Assembly (NCBI GenBank): GCA_017644045.1
Contig: JAEPMI010000006.1
Coordinates: forward strand, 529,314 to 593,313
DNA from: Deltaproteobacteria bacterium
GTDB lineage: Bacteria > Myxococcota_A > Polyangia > Polyangiales > Houyiibacteriaceae
Reading direction: 5' to 3'
Length of the DNA: 64,000 bases
Shown: piece after piece, positions 42,887-51,120 of the stretch
Numbering within the stretch: the first letter of the stretch is position 1
Layout of the letters: every line of letters begins with the position of its first letter
Position numbers and translations under genes: made by a program
Notes under the pieces: model-generated
Seen by the model: only the letters and a program-made list of their open reading frames with translations
What the model was told of the DNA's origin: nothing
Databases searched by the model: none

Positions 42887-45798
42887 CGGGCGCCTCCGGC
42901 GTTCTGAGCGACGCGAACTCTGCCGCCGCTGTTCATGAGGGTCACCTCTTCGCTGTGGGTGTCGACGTTGCCGAAGGCGTTGCGCACCTGGACGGTCACG
43001 CGAGCGACCGGGACGACTCGGACGGGCGAGGAGCCGACGTTGGCCGACTCACCGGGCCCGAGCACGAAGGGCTCGCTGCGGACCTCGTTGCCGACGCGAA
43101 CCATCGCGCCGTTGGGTCGAATCTCGACGCCTCCCTCGACCTGCTTGAAGGCCGGCGGGGTCGCGTCCTCCTCGGAGGCGCGCCAGCGCTGACCGAGGTC
43201 GGCGACGTCGAACTGCGTGCCGCTCTCGGTGGCGCGGAGCTCTCGGGGCTCGCCGCGGAGCTGACCGATGAGCAGCGCGTAGCCGACGTAGCTGTCCTCG
43301 TCGTAGGCGTGCTGGACGGTCACCGTCTCGTCGAAGACCTCGCCGTGCGGGTCCGGGAGGACCTCGACGCCGTCGAGGATCTCGAGCCGCTCGAGGCCCG
43401 CGAGCAGGTTCTCGAGGAGCGCCGGGGGCGGCGCCAGCTCGTAGACCTTCTCGCTGCGGAGGCCGACGGGGTGACCGAGCGCGGTGCGGTCCGCCGGGCG
43501 GAGCCCGTCGGAGGCGAGCGCGGCGCGGACCACGTTGACCACCTGGAAGAGCTCCTGGGGGCTGGCGTCGTCCTTGATGTCGATCCGCACGCGAACCGGC
43601 TGGGCCGGCACGTCGTAGGTGCCGTCGGAGTCGACGTCCCAGCGGTACTCGTAGCCGAGGCCGCGAGTCGCGACGTAGGTGGCGTTCTGGTCGTCGACCT
43701 CGAAGGCCACCTCGGCGTGCGGGTAGAGCACGTACCAGCTCATCACACCGAGGCCGATGGCGATGGCCAGACCGTAGGCGTGGACGCGGCCGACCTGGAT
43801 GCGGGTCGAGGCCCAGCCGAGGAGCTGGACGCCCTTGGCGGTCGCGCCGGTGAGCATGGTGTCGACGAAGGTCTTGTCGAGCCAGCCTGCGAGGACGCCG
43901 AGCGCGCGTGAGCCGCGCAGGATGGTGGCCTCGTAGAGCTCGTCGACGCGCCACTTGTCGAAGAAGAACTCCCGGATGGGCTTCGGGATCTTTCCGGTGG
44001 TCTTGTCTTCGTTCTTGTCGCGGTAGGCGACCGCCGCGCCAACGACGCCGATGAGCATCGCAATCGTACCCGCGGCCATGGCCACGTAGGCGGGGATGTG
44101 GTCCTCACCGGCCATCTGGAGGTTGGTGATGGACGGCTCGAGCCAGTGTCCCCACCAGACCCACTCCTCGCCCAAGAGGTGCGGCAGGCCCAGGAAGCCG
44201 ACCACGACCGAACCGGCGCCGAGCACCACGAGCGGCAGGGCCATCGGCCACTCCGACTCGTGCGGGTGCGGCGAGTAGCCGTGGTCGTCGTGCTCGTCGT
44301 GAGCCTCTTCTTCGTCGTGCTCCTCGTCCTCTTCGTCTTCCTCGTCGCTCGCGGCGGCCTTCTTCTTGGCGCTGCGGTAGTCGCCGGTGAAGGTGAGGAA
44401 GTAGAGGCGGAACATGTAGAAGGCGGTCATCGTCGCCGCGAGGAAGAGCACGACGAAGACGAACCAGCCGACCGCCGACGGGATCATGGTCTCGTGCATC
44501 GCGACCTCGGCCGCGCCGAGGAGGATCTCGTCCTTCGAGAAGAAGCCGCTGAAGGGCGGGACACCGGCGATCGCCAGACAGGCGAGCAGGAAGGTCCAGC
44601 GCGTGATGGGCATCCACTTCTTGAGGCCGCCGAGCTTGCGGATGTCCGCGTCGCCGTGCGCGTGGACCGCGTGCATCACGGAGCCGGCGCCGAGGAAGAG
44701 GCAGGCCTTGAAGAAGGCGTGGGTGAAGACGTGGAAGAAGCCGGCGGTCATCGCGCCGACGCCGACCGCGGCGAACATGAAGCCGAGCTGGCTGACCGTG
44801 GAGTAGGCCAGGATCTTCTTCATCTCGTTCTGCACCACCGCGACGGTCGCCGCGAGGAACGCGGTGCAGGCGCCGATGATGGCGATGGTCGAGAGCAGCA
44901 CCGCGCTCTGCATGAAGACCGGCGAGAGCCGGCAGCAGAGGTAGACGCCCGCCGTGACCATGGTGGCCGCGTGAATGAGCGCGGAGACCGGCGTGGGGCC
45001 TGCCATCGCGTCCGGGAGCCAGACGAAGAGCGGAATCTGCGCGCTCTTACCGGTGCACCCGAGGAAGAGGAAGAGACCGCCGACGGTCGCGATGGAGCCG
45101 ATCGCCAGCCCGCCGAAGTTCAGCGGGGTGGCCATGCCGGGCGCAGCCGCGTTGATGGCGGAGAACTCGAAGGAGCCGGCGGCCCCGACGAGGATGAACA
45201 TGCCGATGATGACGCCGAAGTCACCGATACGGTTGGCGATGAACGCCTTCTTGCCCGCCTCGGCGTAGGCCGTGTTCTCGTACCAGAAGCCGATGAGCAG
45301 GTACGAGCAGAGGCCGACACCCTCCCAGCCGACGAAGAGGACCGGGAAGCTCGAGCCGAGCACCAGGATCAGCATCGAGGCGGTGAAGAGGTTCAGGTAG
45401 GTGAAGAAGCGCGCGTAGCTCTTCTCCTCGCTCATGTAGCCGAGCGAGTAGATGTGGATCAGCGAGCCGATGCCCGTGATCACCAGGACCATCAGGCCAC
45501 TCAGCGAGTCGAAGACCAGCGAGATGTTCACCGGGATCTCGCGGAAGCCGGTGAGGCCGGGGATGTGGATGGAGAACCACTCCCAGAGCGTGGTGCTGAT
45601 GACCTCGCCGGTGCCGTCCGCCTTCATGACCATGAGGTCGTAGAAGGCGTTGCACGCGATGCCGAACGACCCGAGGACGGAGCCCACGGCGACGAACGCG
45701 ACGAGGCGCCGGTTCGCGAAGCGACCCGCGAGCCCGTTCATGATGGCGCCTGCGAGGGGGAGCCCGATGATCCAGGGCAGTGCCTGTTCGATGTTCAT
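42883..45798 (-). CDS. nuoL: NADH-quinone oxidoreductase subunit L with a long C-terminal extension
   Basis: Largest antiporter-like complex I subunit, carrying the lateral helix that braces the membrane arm. Core motifs include LFVGWEGVGLCSYLLIGFWY, AQIPLFVWLPDAMAGPTPVSALIHAATMVTAGVYL and KKILAYSTVSQLGFMF. Two departures are seen. An acidic/His-rich insert at about residues 470-510 (DEEDEEDEEHDEEEAHDEHD) lies in the loop before helix 14-15. A C-terminal extension of about 276 residues follows the final helix (ending near 695), giving 971 residues instead of the usual about 610-680. The extension is soluble, beta-rich and begins YEYRWDVDSDGTYD. No frameshift or stop separates it. Start ATG at 45798. 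Confidence 0.93.
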   Translation of the reverse strand: MNIEQALPWIIGLPLAGAIMNGLAGRFANRRLVAFVAVGSVLGSFGIACNAFYDLMVMKADGTGEVISTTLWEWFSIHIPGLTGFREIPVNISLVFDSLSGLMVLVITGIGSLIHIYSLGYMSEEKSYARFFTYLNLFTASMLILVLGSSFPVLFVGWEGVGLCSYLLIGFWYENTAYAEAGKKAFIANRIGDFGVIIGMFILVGAAGSFEFSAINAAAPGMATPLNFGGLAIGSIATVGGLFLFLGCTGKSAQIPLFVWLPDAMAGPTPVSALIHAATMVTAGVYLCCRLSPVFMQSAVLLSTIAIIGACTAFLAATVAVVQNEMKKILAYSTVSQLGFMFAAVGVGAMTAGFFHVFTHAFFKACLFLGAGSVMHAVHAHGDADIRKLGGLKKWMPITRWTFLLACLAIAGVPPFSGFFSKDEILLGAAEVAMHETMIPSAVGWFVFVVLFLAATMTAFYMFRLYFLTFTGDYRSAKKKAAASDEEDEEDEEHDEEEAHDEHDDHGYSPHPHESEWPMALPLVVLGAGSVVVGFLGLPHLLGEEWVWWGHWLEPSITNLQMAGEDHIPAYVAMAAGTIAMLIGVVGAAVAYRDKNEDKTTGKIPKPIREFFFDKWRVDELYEATILRGSRALGVLAGWLDKTFVDTMLTGATAKGVQLLGWASTRIQVGRVHAYGLAIAIGLGVMSWYVLYPHAEVAFEVDDQNATYVATRGLGYEYRWDVDSDGTYDVPAQPVRVRIDIKDDASPQELFQVVNVVRAALASDGLRPADRTALGHPVGLRSEKVYELAPPPALLENLLAGLERLEILDGVEVLPDPHGEVFDETVTVQHAYDEDSYVGYALLIGQLRGEPRELRATESGTQFDVADLGQRWRASEEDATPPAFKQVEGGVEIRPNGAMVRVGNEVRSEPFVLGPGESANVGSSPVRVVPVARVTVQVRNAFGNVDTHSEEVTLMNSGGRVRVAQNAGGAR

Positions 45799-45811
45799 TG
45801 GAGTCGTTGCC

Positions 45812-46120
45812 TCAATGCTTCATCAGGTTGGCGTCGGCGGCCGAGACCGATTTCTTCAACCGGAAGAGGCCGATGACGATCGCCAAGCCCACCGCAGCCT
45901 CTGCAGCTGCGACGGCGATGACGAAGAAAGCGAAAATCTGACCGGCGTGGTTGTCCGGGTGGTACCGGTTCACCGCGACCAGGACGACGTTGACCGCGTT
46001 CAGCATGAGCTCGATGCTCATGAGCTGAATCAGGACGTTGCGGCGGACCAGGAAGCCGATCGCGCCGATGCCGAAGAGAATGGCCCCGAGGGCCAGGAAC
46101 GTGCCGAGTGTGATCTCCAT
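45812..46120 (-). CDS. nuoK: NADH-quinone oxidoreductase subunit K
   Basis: Small three-helix complex I subunit of 102 residues. Conserved features are the [18 protein letters not shown] start, the membrane Glu of [18 protein letters not shown] and [16 protein letters not shown], with its second conserved Glu, both part of the proton path. GAGGAA lies upstream. It sits 13 bp after nuoJ and 13 bp before nuoL. Confidence 0.95.
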   Translation of the reverse strand: MEITLGTFLALGAILFGIGAIGFLVRRNVLIQLMSIELMLNAVNVVLVAVNRYHPDNHAGQIFAFFVIAVAAAEAAVGLAIVIGLFRLKKSVSAADANLMKH

Positions 46121-46133
46121 GGTTCCGTGTTCC

Positions 46134-46739
46134 TCAGGCCGTGGCCTTCGCGGCGGCTTCCGCCTCCGCCTTGGCTTCCTCGCGGACCTCGACGGCCTTG
46201 GCGTGGACCGCCTTGGCCTCCGTGATCTCGCCCTCGGTGCGGTGCCGCGCGATGGCGACGGCGCCGACGATGGCGACGAGGAGGGTGATCGACACGATCT
46301 CGAAGGGCACCAGCGCCCGCGAGTAGAGCTCGGCGCCGAGCGCCTCGACCGTTCCGAAGTCGGGGTTCGAGCGAAGCGCCAGCCAGTTGCCGGCGGCGTC
46401 CACGAGCGAGAAGGCGATCGTGCCGGTGACCATCGTCATGATGGCGATCGCCAGCGTTCGGCCGGGTAGCCCTTCGCCCTTCCCCTTCACCTCGGCGGCT
46501 GGGCCGATGAGCATGATGACGAAGATGAAGAGGACGACGACCGCGCCGGCGTAGACCAGCAGCTGGATGGCCGCGAGCAGGTGCGCCGAGAGGGTCAGGT
46601 AGAGACCCGCGAGCGAGATGATGTTCACGAGGAGCGCGACGGCCGCTCGGAGCGGACGCTGCGCGGCGACGGTGGTGACCGCGCCCGCGAGGGCGAAGAA
46701 CGCACACACGCCGAACAGAACGAAGTTGGCGGTACCCAT
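46134..46739 (-). CDS. nuoJ: NADH-quinone oxidoreductase subunit J
   Basis: Five-helix complex I subunit. It starts [21 protein letters not shown], and [32 protein letters not shown] is the conserved helix 2-3 region. The last about 30 residues form a charged Ala/Glu/Lys tail ([20 protein letters not shown]), a likely cytoplasmic helix not found in short NuoJ proteins. 201 residues. The ATG overlaps the nuoF stop by one base (TGATG). Confidence 0.93.
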   Translation of the reverse strand: MGTANFVLFGVCAFFALAGAVTTVAAQRPLRAAVALLVNIISLAGLYLTLSAHLLAAIQLLVYAGAVVVLFIFVIMLIGPAAEVKGKGEGLPGRTLAIAIMTMVTGTIAFSLVDAAGNWLALRSNPDFGTVEALGAELYSRALVPFEIVSITLLVAIVGAVAIARHRTEGEITEAKAVHAKAVEVREEAKAEAEAAAKATA

Positions 46740-48328
46740 CAGGCCGTTGCTCCTTCGAGGAGATCGCGGGTGCTCGCGTCGTGGCGCACGTCCAGGGGCG
46801 TGCCCGCCTTGGCGGCCTCGACGAACTCCTCGCGGTACTTCTGCACCATGCCGAGGAGCGGCATCGCGGTGCCGTCGGCGAAGGCGCAGATCGTGTTGCC
46901 CATCATGTTGTTCGCGATGTCGGCGAGGGTCTCGACGTCTTCGACGCTGCCCTTGCCGCTGCAGATCTGGTCGAGGACGTCGACCAGCCACCCGCTGCCT
47001 TCACGGCAGGGAGTGCACTGACCGCAGGACTCGTGCTTGTAGAAGCGCATGAGGTTGCGCGTGGCCTCGACCATGTTGACCGAGCTGTCCATCACGATCG
47101 CGCAGCAGGTGCCGAGCATCGTGCCGAGCGCGCGGTAGGTATCGACGCCCATCGGGACGTCGATCTCGCTCATGCCGTGCCACTTGTGGAGCGGGTGGTC
47201 CTCGTTCGGCGCGTCGACCTTCCAGTCGGGCCGGAGCACCGGAGTCGACGATCCACCGGGGATGACGCCCTTGAGCGGGCGATCGTCGTGGAGCATCCCG
47301 CCGCCGTACTCGTCGATCAGGTCCCGCATGGAGATGCCGACGGGCGCCTCGTAGACGCCAGGCTTCTTCACGTGGCCGCTGATGCCGTAGAGGCGCGTGC
47401 CACCGTCGCCGGGCGAGAGGCGGCTGAGCTTGTTCCACGACTCGCCGCCCATCTCGATGATGTCCGGCACCGCGGCGATCGTCTCGATGTTGTTGACGAT
47501 CGTGGGCATGTCGAAGGCGCCCTTGATGGCCGGGAACGGCGGCTTGAGCCGCGGCTCGCCGCGACGGCCCTCGAGGCTGTTCAGCAAGCCGGTCTCCTCA
47601 CCGCAGATGTAGGCGCCGGCGCCCGTGTGCGTGAAGATCTCGATCTCGTGCGGCTTCCCGAAGGGACGCGCGCCGACGTAGCCCTTCTTGCGGGCCTCCT
47701 CGAGCGCGGCGTCGAGGATCTTGATCGAGTGGGCGAGCTCGCCGCGGACGTAGATCCAGCAGCGGTGCGCGCCGATCGCGTAGCAGGTGATCAGGATGCC
47801 TTCGATCAGCCGGTGCGGATCGAGGTTCATGATCGTCCGGTCCTTGAAGGTACCGGGCTCGCTCTCGTCACCGTTGATGACCAGGTAGACCTGCTCGCCC
47901 TCACCGGGGTTGAGGAAGCCCCACTTCACGCCGGCGGGGAAACCCGCACCGCCACGCCCGCGGATCGAGGCGGCCTTCACCTCTTCCTTGAGCTTCTCGG
48001 GGGTCATGCCCATGAGCGCGCGACGGGCGACCTTGTAGGCGCCGTGGCGCTCGGCGACCTCGAGCTTGTGCGCGTCGGGGATGTCGTAGCGGGCGGAGAT
48101 GAGCGGCTTGAAGCCGGTGGCCTGTGGGGCGATCGAGCTGGCCTTCGGAGCGATCGAGCTCGGCTTGGGCGCGATCGAGCCTGCCTTCGGCGGGGTCGAC
48201 GGAGTCGCGGCCTTCGGCGCCACGGACGTCGGCTTGGGTGCGGGCTCGGCGGCAGGCTTGGGCGCTTCCTTCTCCGCCGCGGCCTTCACGTCCTCGGCGT
48301 CCGACGGCGGATCCTTCTCGTCACTCAT
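46739..48328 (-). CDS. nuoF: NADH-quinone oxidoreductase subunit F
   Basis: NADH- and FMN-binding subunit at the tip of complex I, with cluster N3. The core has GRGGAGFPAGVKW (NADH/FMN glycine-rich loop), ESEPGTFKDR, GAGAYICGEETGLLNSLEG and the 4Fe-4S cysteines in ESCGQCTPCREG plus a later Cys in GNTICAF. The N-terminal about 75 residues before the core are a Lys/Ala/Pro/Ser-rich extension with SIAPK repeats, giving 529 residues rather than about 430. ATG at 48328 overlaps the nuoE stop. Confidence 0.95.
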   Translation of the reverse strand: MSDEKDPPSDAEDVKAAAEKEAPKPAAEPAPKPTSVAPKAATPSTPPKAGSIAPKPSSIAPKASSIAPQATGFKPLISARYDIPDAHKLEVAERHGAYKVARRALMGMTPEKLKEEVKAASIRGRGGAGFPAGVKWGFLNPGEGEQVYLVINGDESEPGTFKDRTIMNLDPHRLIEGILITCYAIGAHRCWIYVRGELAHSIKILDAALEEARKKGYVGARPFGKPHEIEIFTHTGAGAYICGEETGLLNSLEGRRGEPRLKPPFPAIKGAFDMPTIVNNIETIAAVPDIIEMGGESWNKLSRLSPGDGGTRLYGISGHVKKPGVYEAPVGISMRDLIDEYGGGMLHDDRPLKGVIPGGSSTPVLRPDWKVDAPNEDHPLHKWHGMSEIDVPMGVDTYRALGTMLGTCCAIVMDSSVNMVEATRNLMRFYKHESCGQCTPCREGSGWLVDVLDQICSGKGSVEDVETLADIANNMMGNTICAFADGTAMPLLGMVQKYREEFVEAAKAGTPLDVRHDASTRDLLEGATA

Positions 48329-48828
48329 TGAGCGGCCTCCTCCGACGCATAGCGATCGAGGATCGCATCGACCTCTTCCAGCGTCAGATTCTCGTGATAG
48401 TCGTCGTTGATCTGGACCATCGGCGCCTGCCCACACGCCGCGAGGCACTCGGCCTTCAGGAGCGTGAACTTGCCGTCCTCGGAGGTCCCTCCGGCGTGGC
48501 AGCCGAGCTTGCCCTCGAGGTGTTCCTGGATCGCCTTCGCGCCGCGCAGATCGCACGACAGGGTCCGGCAGACCCAGATCACGTTCTCACCGACCGGCTC
48601 CTGGTGGAACATCGTGTAGAACGTGACGACGCCCTTCACCTGGGCGGTGGTGAGCTCGAGCCGATCGGCGACCCACTGGATCACTTCCGGGCTGACCCAC
48701 CCGATCTGCCTCTGGCAGACCCAGAGGATCGGAATGAGGGCGGCTCGTTTCGTCGGATAACGAGAGAGCAGCTCGTCGACTTCTTTTTCCCGCTCGGGGG
48801 TGAGGGCAAAGGCCATCGCTGGGTCCAT
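48325..48828 (-). CDS. nuoE: NADH-quinone oxidoreductase subunit E
   Basis: Thioredoxin-fold [2Fe-2S] subunit (cluster N1a) that sits against NuoF. Cysteines are in VCRTLSC and ECLAACGQAP, as in the family (CxxxxC and CxxxC). 167 residues; the YPTKRAALIPILWVCQRQIGW start of the core is typical. The start could also be ATG 48816, since no clear ribosome site precedes either. It is the first gene of the nuo cluster here; the 288-bp gap to the divergent zinc-ribbon gene holds a hairpin-like palindrome. Confidence 0.93.
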   Translation of the reverse strand: MDPAMAFALTPEREKEVDELLSRYPTKRAALIPILWVCQRQIGWVSPEVIQWVADRLELTTAQVKGVVTFYTMFHQEPVGENVIWVCRTLSCDLRGAKAIQEHLEGKLGCHAGGTSEDGKFTLLKAECLAACGQAPMVQINDDYHENLTLEEVDAILDRYASEEAAQ

Positions 48829-48869
48829 GCTCGTGTCGCGCAGCGCGCGGTGCGTGGTGCGCGGAAAAG

Positions 48870-48893
48870 CCCCAGAAAAACCGATTTCTGGGG
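48870..48893 (-). promoter_or_regulatory. Palindrome upstream of nuoE (operator or attenuator)
   Basis: A perfect 9-bp inverted repeat, CCCCAGAAA ... TTTCTGGGG, with a 6-base spacer, 42 bases ahead of the nuoE ATG. Read in the nuo direction it is followed by CTTTTCC, so an RNA hairpin with a weak T run could act as an attenuator. As DNA it would suit a dimeric repressor. Which, if either, is not decidable from sequence. Confidence 0.45.
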
Positions 48894-49116
48894 GTTCCGG
48901 CGCCGGGACGCTAGGCCGCGACCCCCCTTCTGTCAAGGAGGTCCGCGACCCCCTGGGGAAGGGGCTCCGCGTGGACCCGCCGACCGGCACCAACGACCGC
49001 CCACGAGACCGCCGCCGGCCCTTCCATCCGACCGAGAAGACATGTAGGGTACGCGGCCGAGGCGGGGGCTTTTCCCGCGCGAACTGACGTCGCCGTGGAG
49101 GCGACCGGAGGAATCC

Positions 49117-50622
49117 GTGAGCCAGTACTGTCCGAACTGTGGAAAACCGAACACCGACGAGGCCGCCAAGTGCGTGTCCTGTGGGACGGCCCTTTCGAAG
49201 CCCTCCGGTAAGGCGAAGTTCAAGGGAACCATGATGATGTCGGGGGTTTCGGCCCCTCAGCCGCCCAAGCCGGCGGCCCCGGGCGGGCCGCCCTCGCCCG
49301 CTGCTGGCGCAGGAGCTCCGCCCGCCGGCGCTCCGCCGGCCGGCGCCCAGCAGCCCGCTGGTGGCGCCCCGCCCGAAAAGAAGAACCTGGCCTTCCAGGC
49401 CACGATGCTCGGTCCCATGACTCCGCCGCCCGGCGGTGCTCCGGGTGCCGCGCCTGGCGGCGCGCCTCCCGCAGGTGGTCCCCCGAGCCCGGCAAGCGCC
49501 CCTGCTGGGGGTGGCTTCGGCGCTCCGCCCGCGGGCGGCGCTCCCGCCGGTGGTCCGGGTAGCGCGCCCGGCGGCGCTCCCGCTGGTGGTGGCTTCGGCG
49601 CTCCGCCCGCTGGTGGCGCGCCCGCTGGCGGCGCTCCCGCCGGTGGTGGCTTCGGCGCTCCGCCCGCTGGCGGCGCTCCCGCTGGCGGCGCTCCCGCTGG
49701 CGGCGGCTTCGGCGCTCCTCCCGCCGGCGGCGCTCCCGCCGGTGGTGGCTTCGGCGCTCCGCCCGCTGGCGGCGCTCCCGCAGGCGGTGGCTTCGGCGCT
49801 CCGCCCTCCGGTGGCGCGCCCGCCGGTGGTGGCTTCGGCGGCCCGCCCGCTGGCGGCGCTCCTCCCTCGAGCGGCGGCTTCGGTGCCCCGCCCGGTGGCG
49901 CTCCGCCCGCCGGTGGTGGCTTCGGCGGTCCGCCCGCCGGTGGCGCTCCCCCGGCTGGCGGCGGTGGCTTCGGCGGCCCGCCCGCTGGCGGTGCCCCTCC
50001 CGGCGGTGGCGGCTTCGGCGCTCCCGCGGGCGCACCCCCGGCTGCCGGCGGCAGCTTTGGCGCGAGCGGTCCGCCCCCCGGTGGCCCGCCCCCCGGTGCC
50101 CCGGCCCCTCAGCAGGGTGGCGGCAACAACATGAAGCTGTGGCTCGGCATCGGCGGCGGCTGCTTGCTGCTGGCGATCGTCGCCTGCCTCGGCAGCTGGT
50201 GGTGGTGCAAGAGCAAGGCGGAGGAGGTCGGCAACGCCTTCGGCGGTGAGATGAACCGCATCAGCCTCTCGTTCAAGCTCTCCTCCATCAAGTCGTCGTG
50301 CATGTCCGACCCGAGCGGTGCGGGCGCGGCGGGCTCGATCCATCCGACGGTCTTCCCGCAGCTCCAGGGTGTGGCCTGCCAGGTGAACGACCAGACGGTC
50401 TCGGCCTTTGGCTCGAGCTGCGACACGCAACCGCGGCCCACGCCCTGCTCCACGGTCCAGCCGGCATCCGCCGCTGGCGACGAGGCGTACGCAGAGGCTG
50501 CCGGTCTCGATGCGTCGGCCTGTTACAGCTACGTCTCCGGCTCCGCCAAGATCGTCGGCTGCAACACTCCGGAGGGTCAGTTCATGATCGTCCACATGGA
50601 GAACCCGGCCGCAGTCCAATGA
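49117..50622 (+). CDS. Zinc-ribbon membrane protein with a Gly/Pro/Ala repeat region
   Basis: A 501-residue protein. Residues 1-26 hold a zinc ribbon, CPNCGKPNTDEAAKCVSC. Residues about 50-330 are low complexity, dominated by FGAPPAGGAPAGG-type repeats. One membrane helix follows (about 335-357, MKLWLGIGGGCLLLAIVACLGSWWW), and the about 140-residue C-terminal part has paired cysteines and no recognised family. The zinc ribbon would lie in the cytoplasm if the C-terminal domain is periplasmic. The GTG start is preceded four bases upstream by GGAGGA. Function unknown. Confidence 0.75.
   Translation: MSQYCPNCGKPNTDEAAKCVSCGTALSKPSGKAKFKGTMMMSGVSAPQPPKPAAPGGPPSPAAGAGAPPAGAPPAGAQQPAGGAPPEKKNLAFQATMLGPMTPPPGGAPGAAPGGAPPAGGPPSPASAPAGGGFGAPPAGGAPAGGPGSAPGGAPAGGGFGAPPAGGAPAGGAPAGGGFGAPPAGGAPAGGAPAGGGFGAPPAGGAPAGGGFGAPPAGGAPAGGGFGAPPSGGAPAGGGFGGPPAGGAPPSSGGFGAPPGGAPPAGGGFGGPPAGGAPPAGGGGFGGPPAGGAPPGGGGFGAPAGAPPAAGGSFGASGPPPGGPPPGAPAPQQGGGNNMKLWLGIGGGCLLLAIVACLGSWWWCKSKAEEVGNAFGGEMNRISLSFKLSSIKSSCMSDPSGAGAAGSIHPTVFPQLQGVACQVNDQTVSAFGSSCDTQPRPTPCSTVQPASAAGDEAYAEAAGLDASACYSYVSGSAKIVGCNTPEGQFMIVHMENPAAVQ
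49428..50110 (+). repeat. Gly/Pro/Ala-coding degenerate tandem repeat
   Basis: About 680 bp of imperfect repeats of GGCGGCGCTCCC- and GGTGGCTTCGGCGCTCCG-type units encoding FGAPPAGGAPAGG variants. Repeat number is likely to vary between strains; the protein segment is disordered. Confidence 0.8.
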
Positions 50623-50659
50623 GCGAACGGGCGCCTCGGGCGCCCACCGCATAGACGAG

Positions 50660-50697
50660 CGCCCGCGTTCTCATCGAGAGCGCGGGCGTCCGTTTTG
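50660..50697 (+). terminator. Intrinsic terminator
   Basis: A 13-bp stem with one G-U pair (CGCCCGCGTTCTC against GAGAGCGCGGGCG), a 3-base loop ATC, and then CCGTTTT. It lies 38 bases after the zinc-ribbon gene stop and 10 bases before the next ATG. Confidence 0.85.
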
Positions 50698-50706
50698 GTA
50701 GCCGAC

Positions 50707-51075
50707 ATGTGGCGCATCGAGCACGACCCCGACCGATCCCTGCTGGAGCTGAGGGCCCACGGCATCCTCGGGCTGCCCGATATCGACGCGCTGGCAGAGG
50801 CGTGGGGAAAGGCGCTCGCCGCCACGGCGTCGAACCCGACGGTCGCCCTCTTCGATCTGCGCGGCCTCGAGCCGCTGGAGGGAGACGCGGTCGATCGCCT
50901 GCGCATGCGGGTGAAGCAGCCGGCGCTCGCCCTCGCCCACCTCGAGCGGATGGTGATCTTGGTCGACAGCGCCATCAACACCCTCCAGCAGCGTCATGCG
51001 CTGCTCGACCCCGACCGAGAGTTCGTCACGCGTGACCCGGACGACGCCCGGACCCTGCTCTGGCCGGAGCCATGA
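50707..51075 (+). CDS. Small soluble protein, possibly STAS/SpoIIAA-like
   Basis: A 122-residue protein with alternating strands and helices (LLELRAHGILGLPDIDALAEAW, VALFDLRGLEPL, LERMVILVDSAINT), recalling SpoIIAA/STAS-like folds; this is a weak call. Start is ATG 50707, ten bases after the terminator; a TTG at 50695 would lie inside the T tract. It ends 45 bp before the response regulator gene and may belong to that signalling unit. Confidence 0.55.
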   Translation: MWRIEHDPDRSLLELRAHGILGLPDIDALAEAWGKALAATASNPTVALFDLRGLEPLEGDAVDRLRMRVKQPALALAHLERMVILVDSAINTLQQRHALLDPDREFVTRDPDDARTLLWPEP

Positions 51076-51120
51076 GCGGGGAATGTCGACCGCGTGGGAG
51101 CCGTAGGATCCCAGGCTGAC

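Noticed and set aside
41273-45876. Long plus-strand frames antisense to nuoL and nuoM
   Set aside because: The minus-strand proteins carry complete complex I motifs; the plus-strand products are charged low-complexity chains.
46781-48331. Long plus-strand frame antisense to nuoF
   Set aside because: Shadow of nuoF; no recognisable domain.
49428-50110. Possible CRISPR-like or mobile repeat
   Set aside because: The repeat follows the reading frame of the zinc-ribbon protein and encodes regular FGAPPAGG units; no spacers of constant length.
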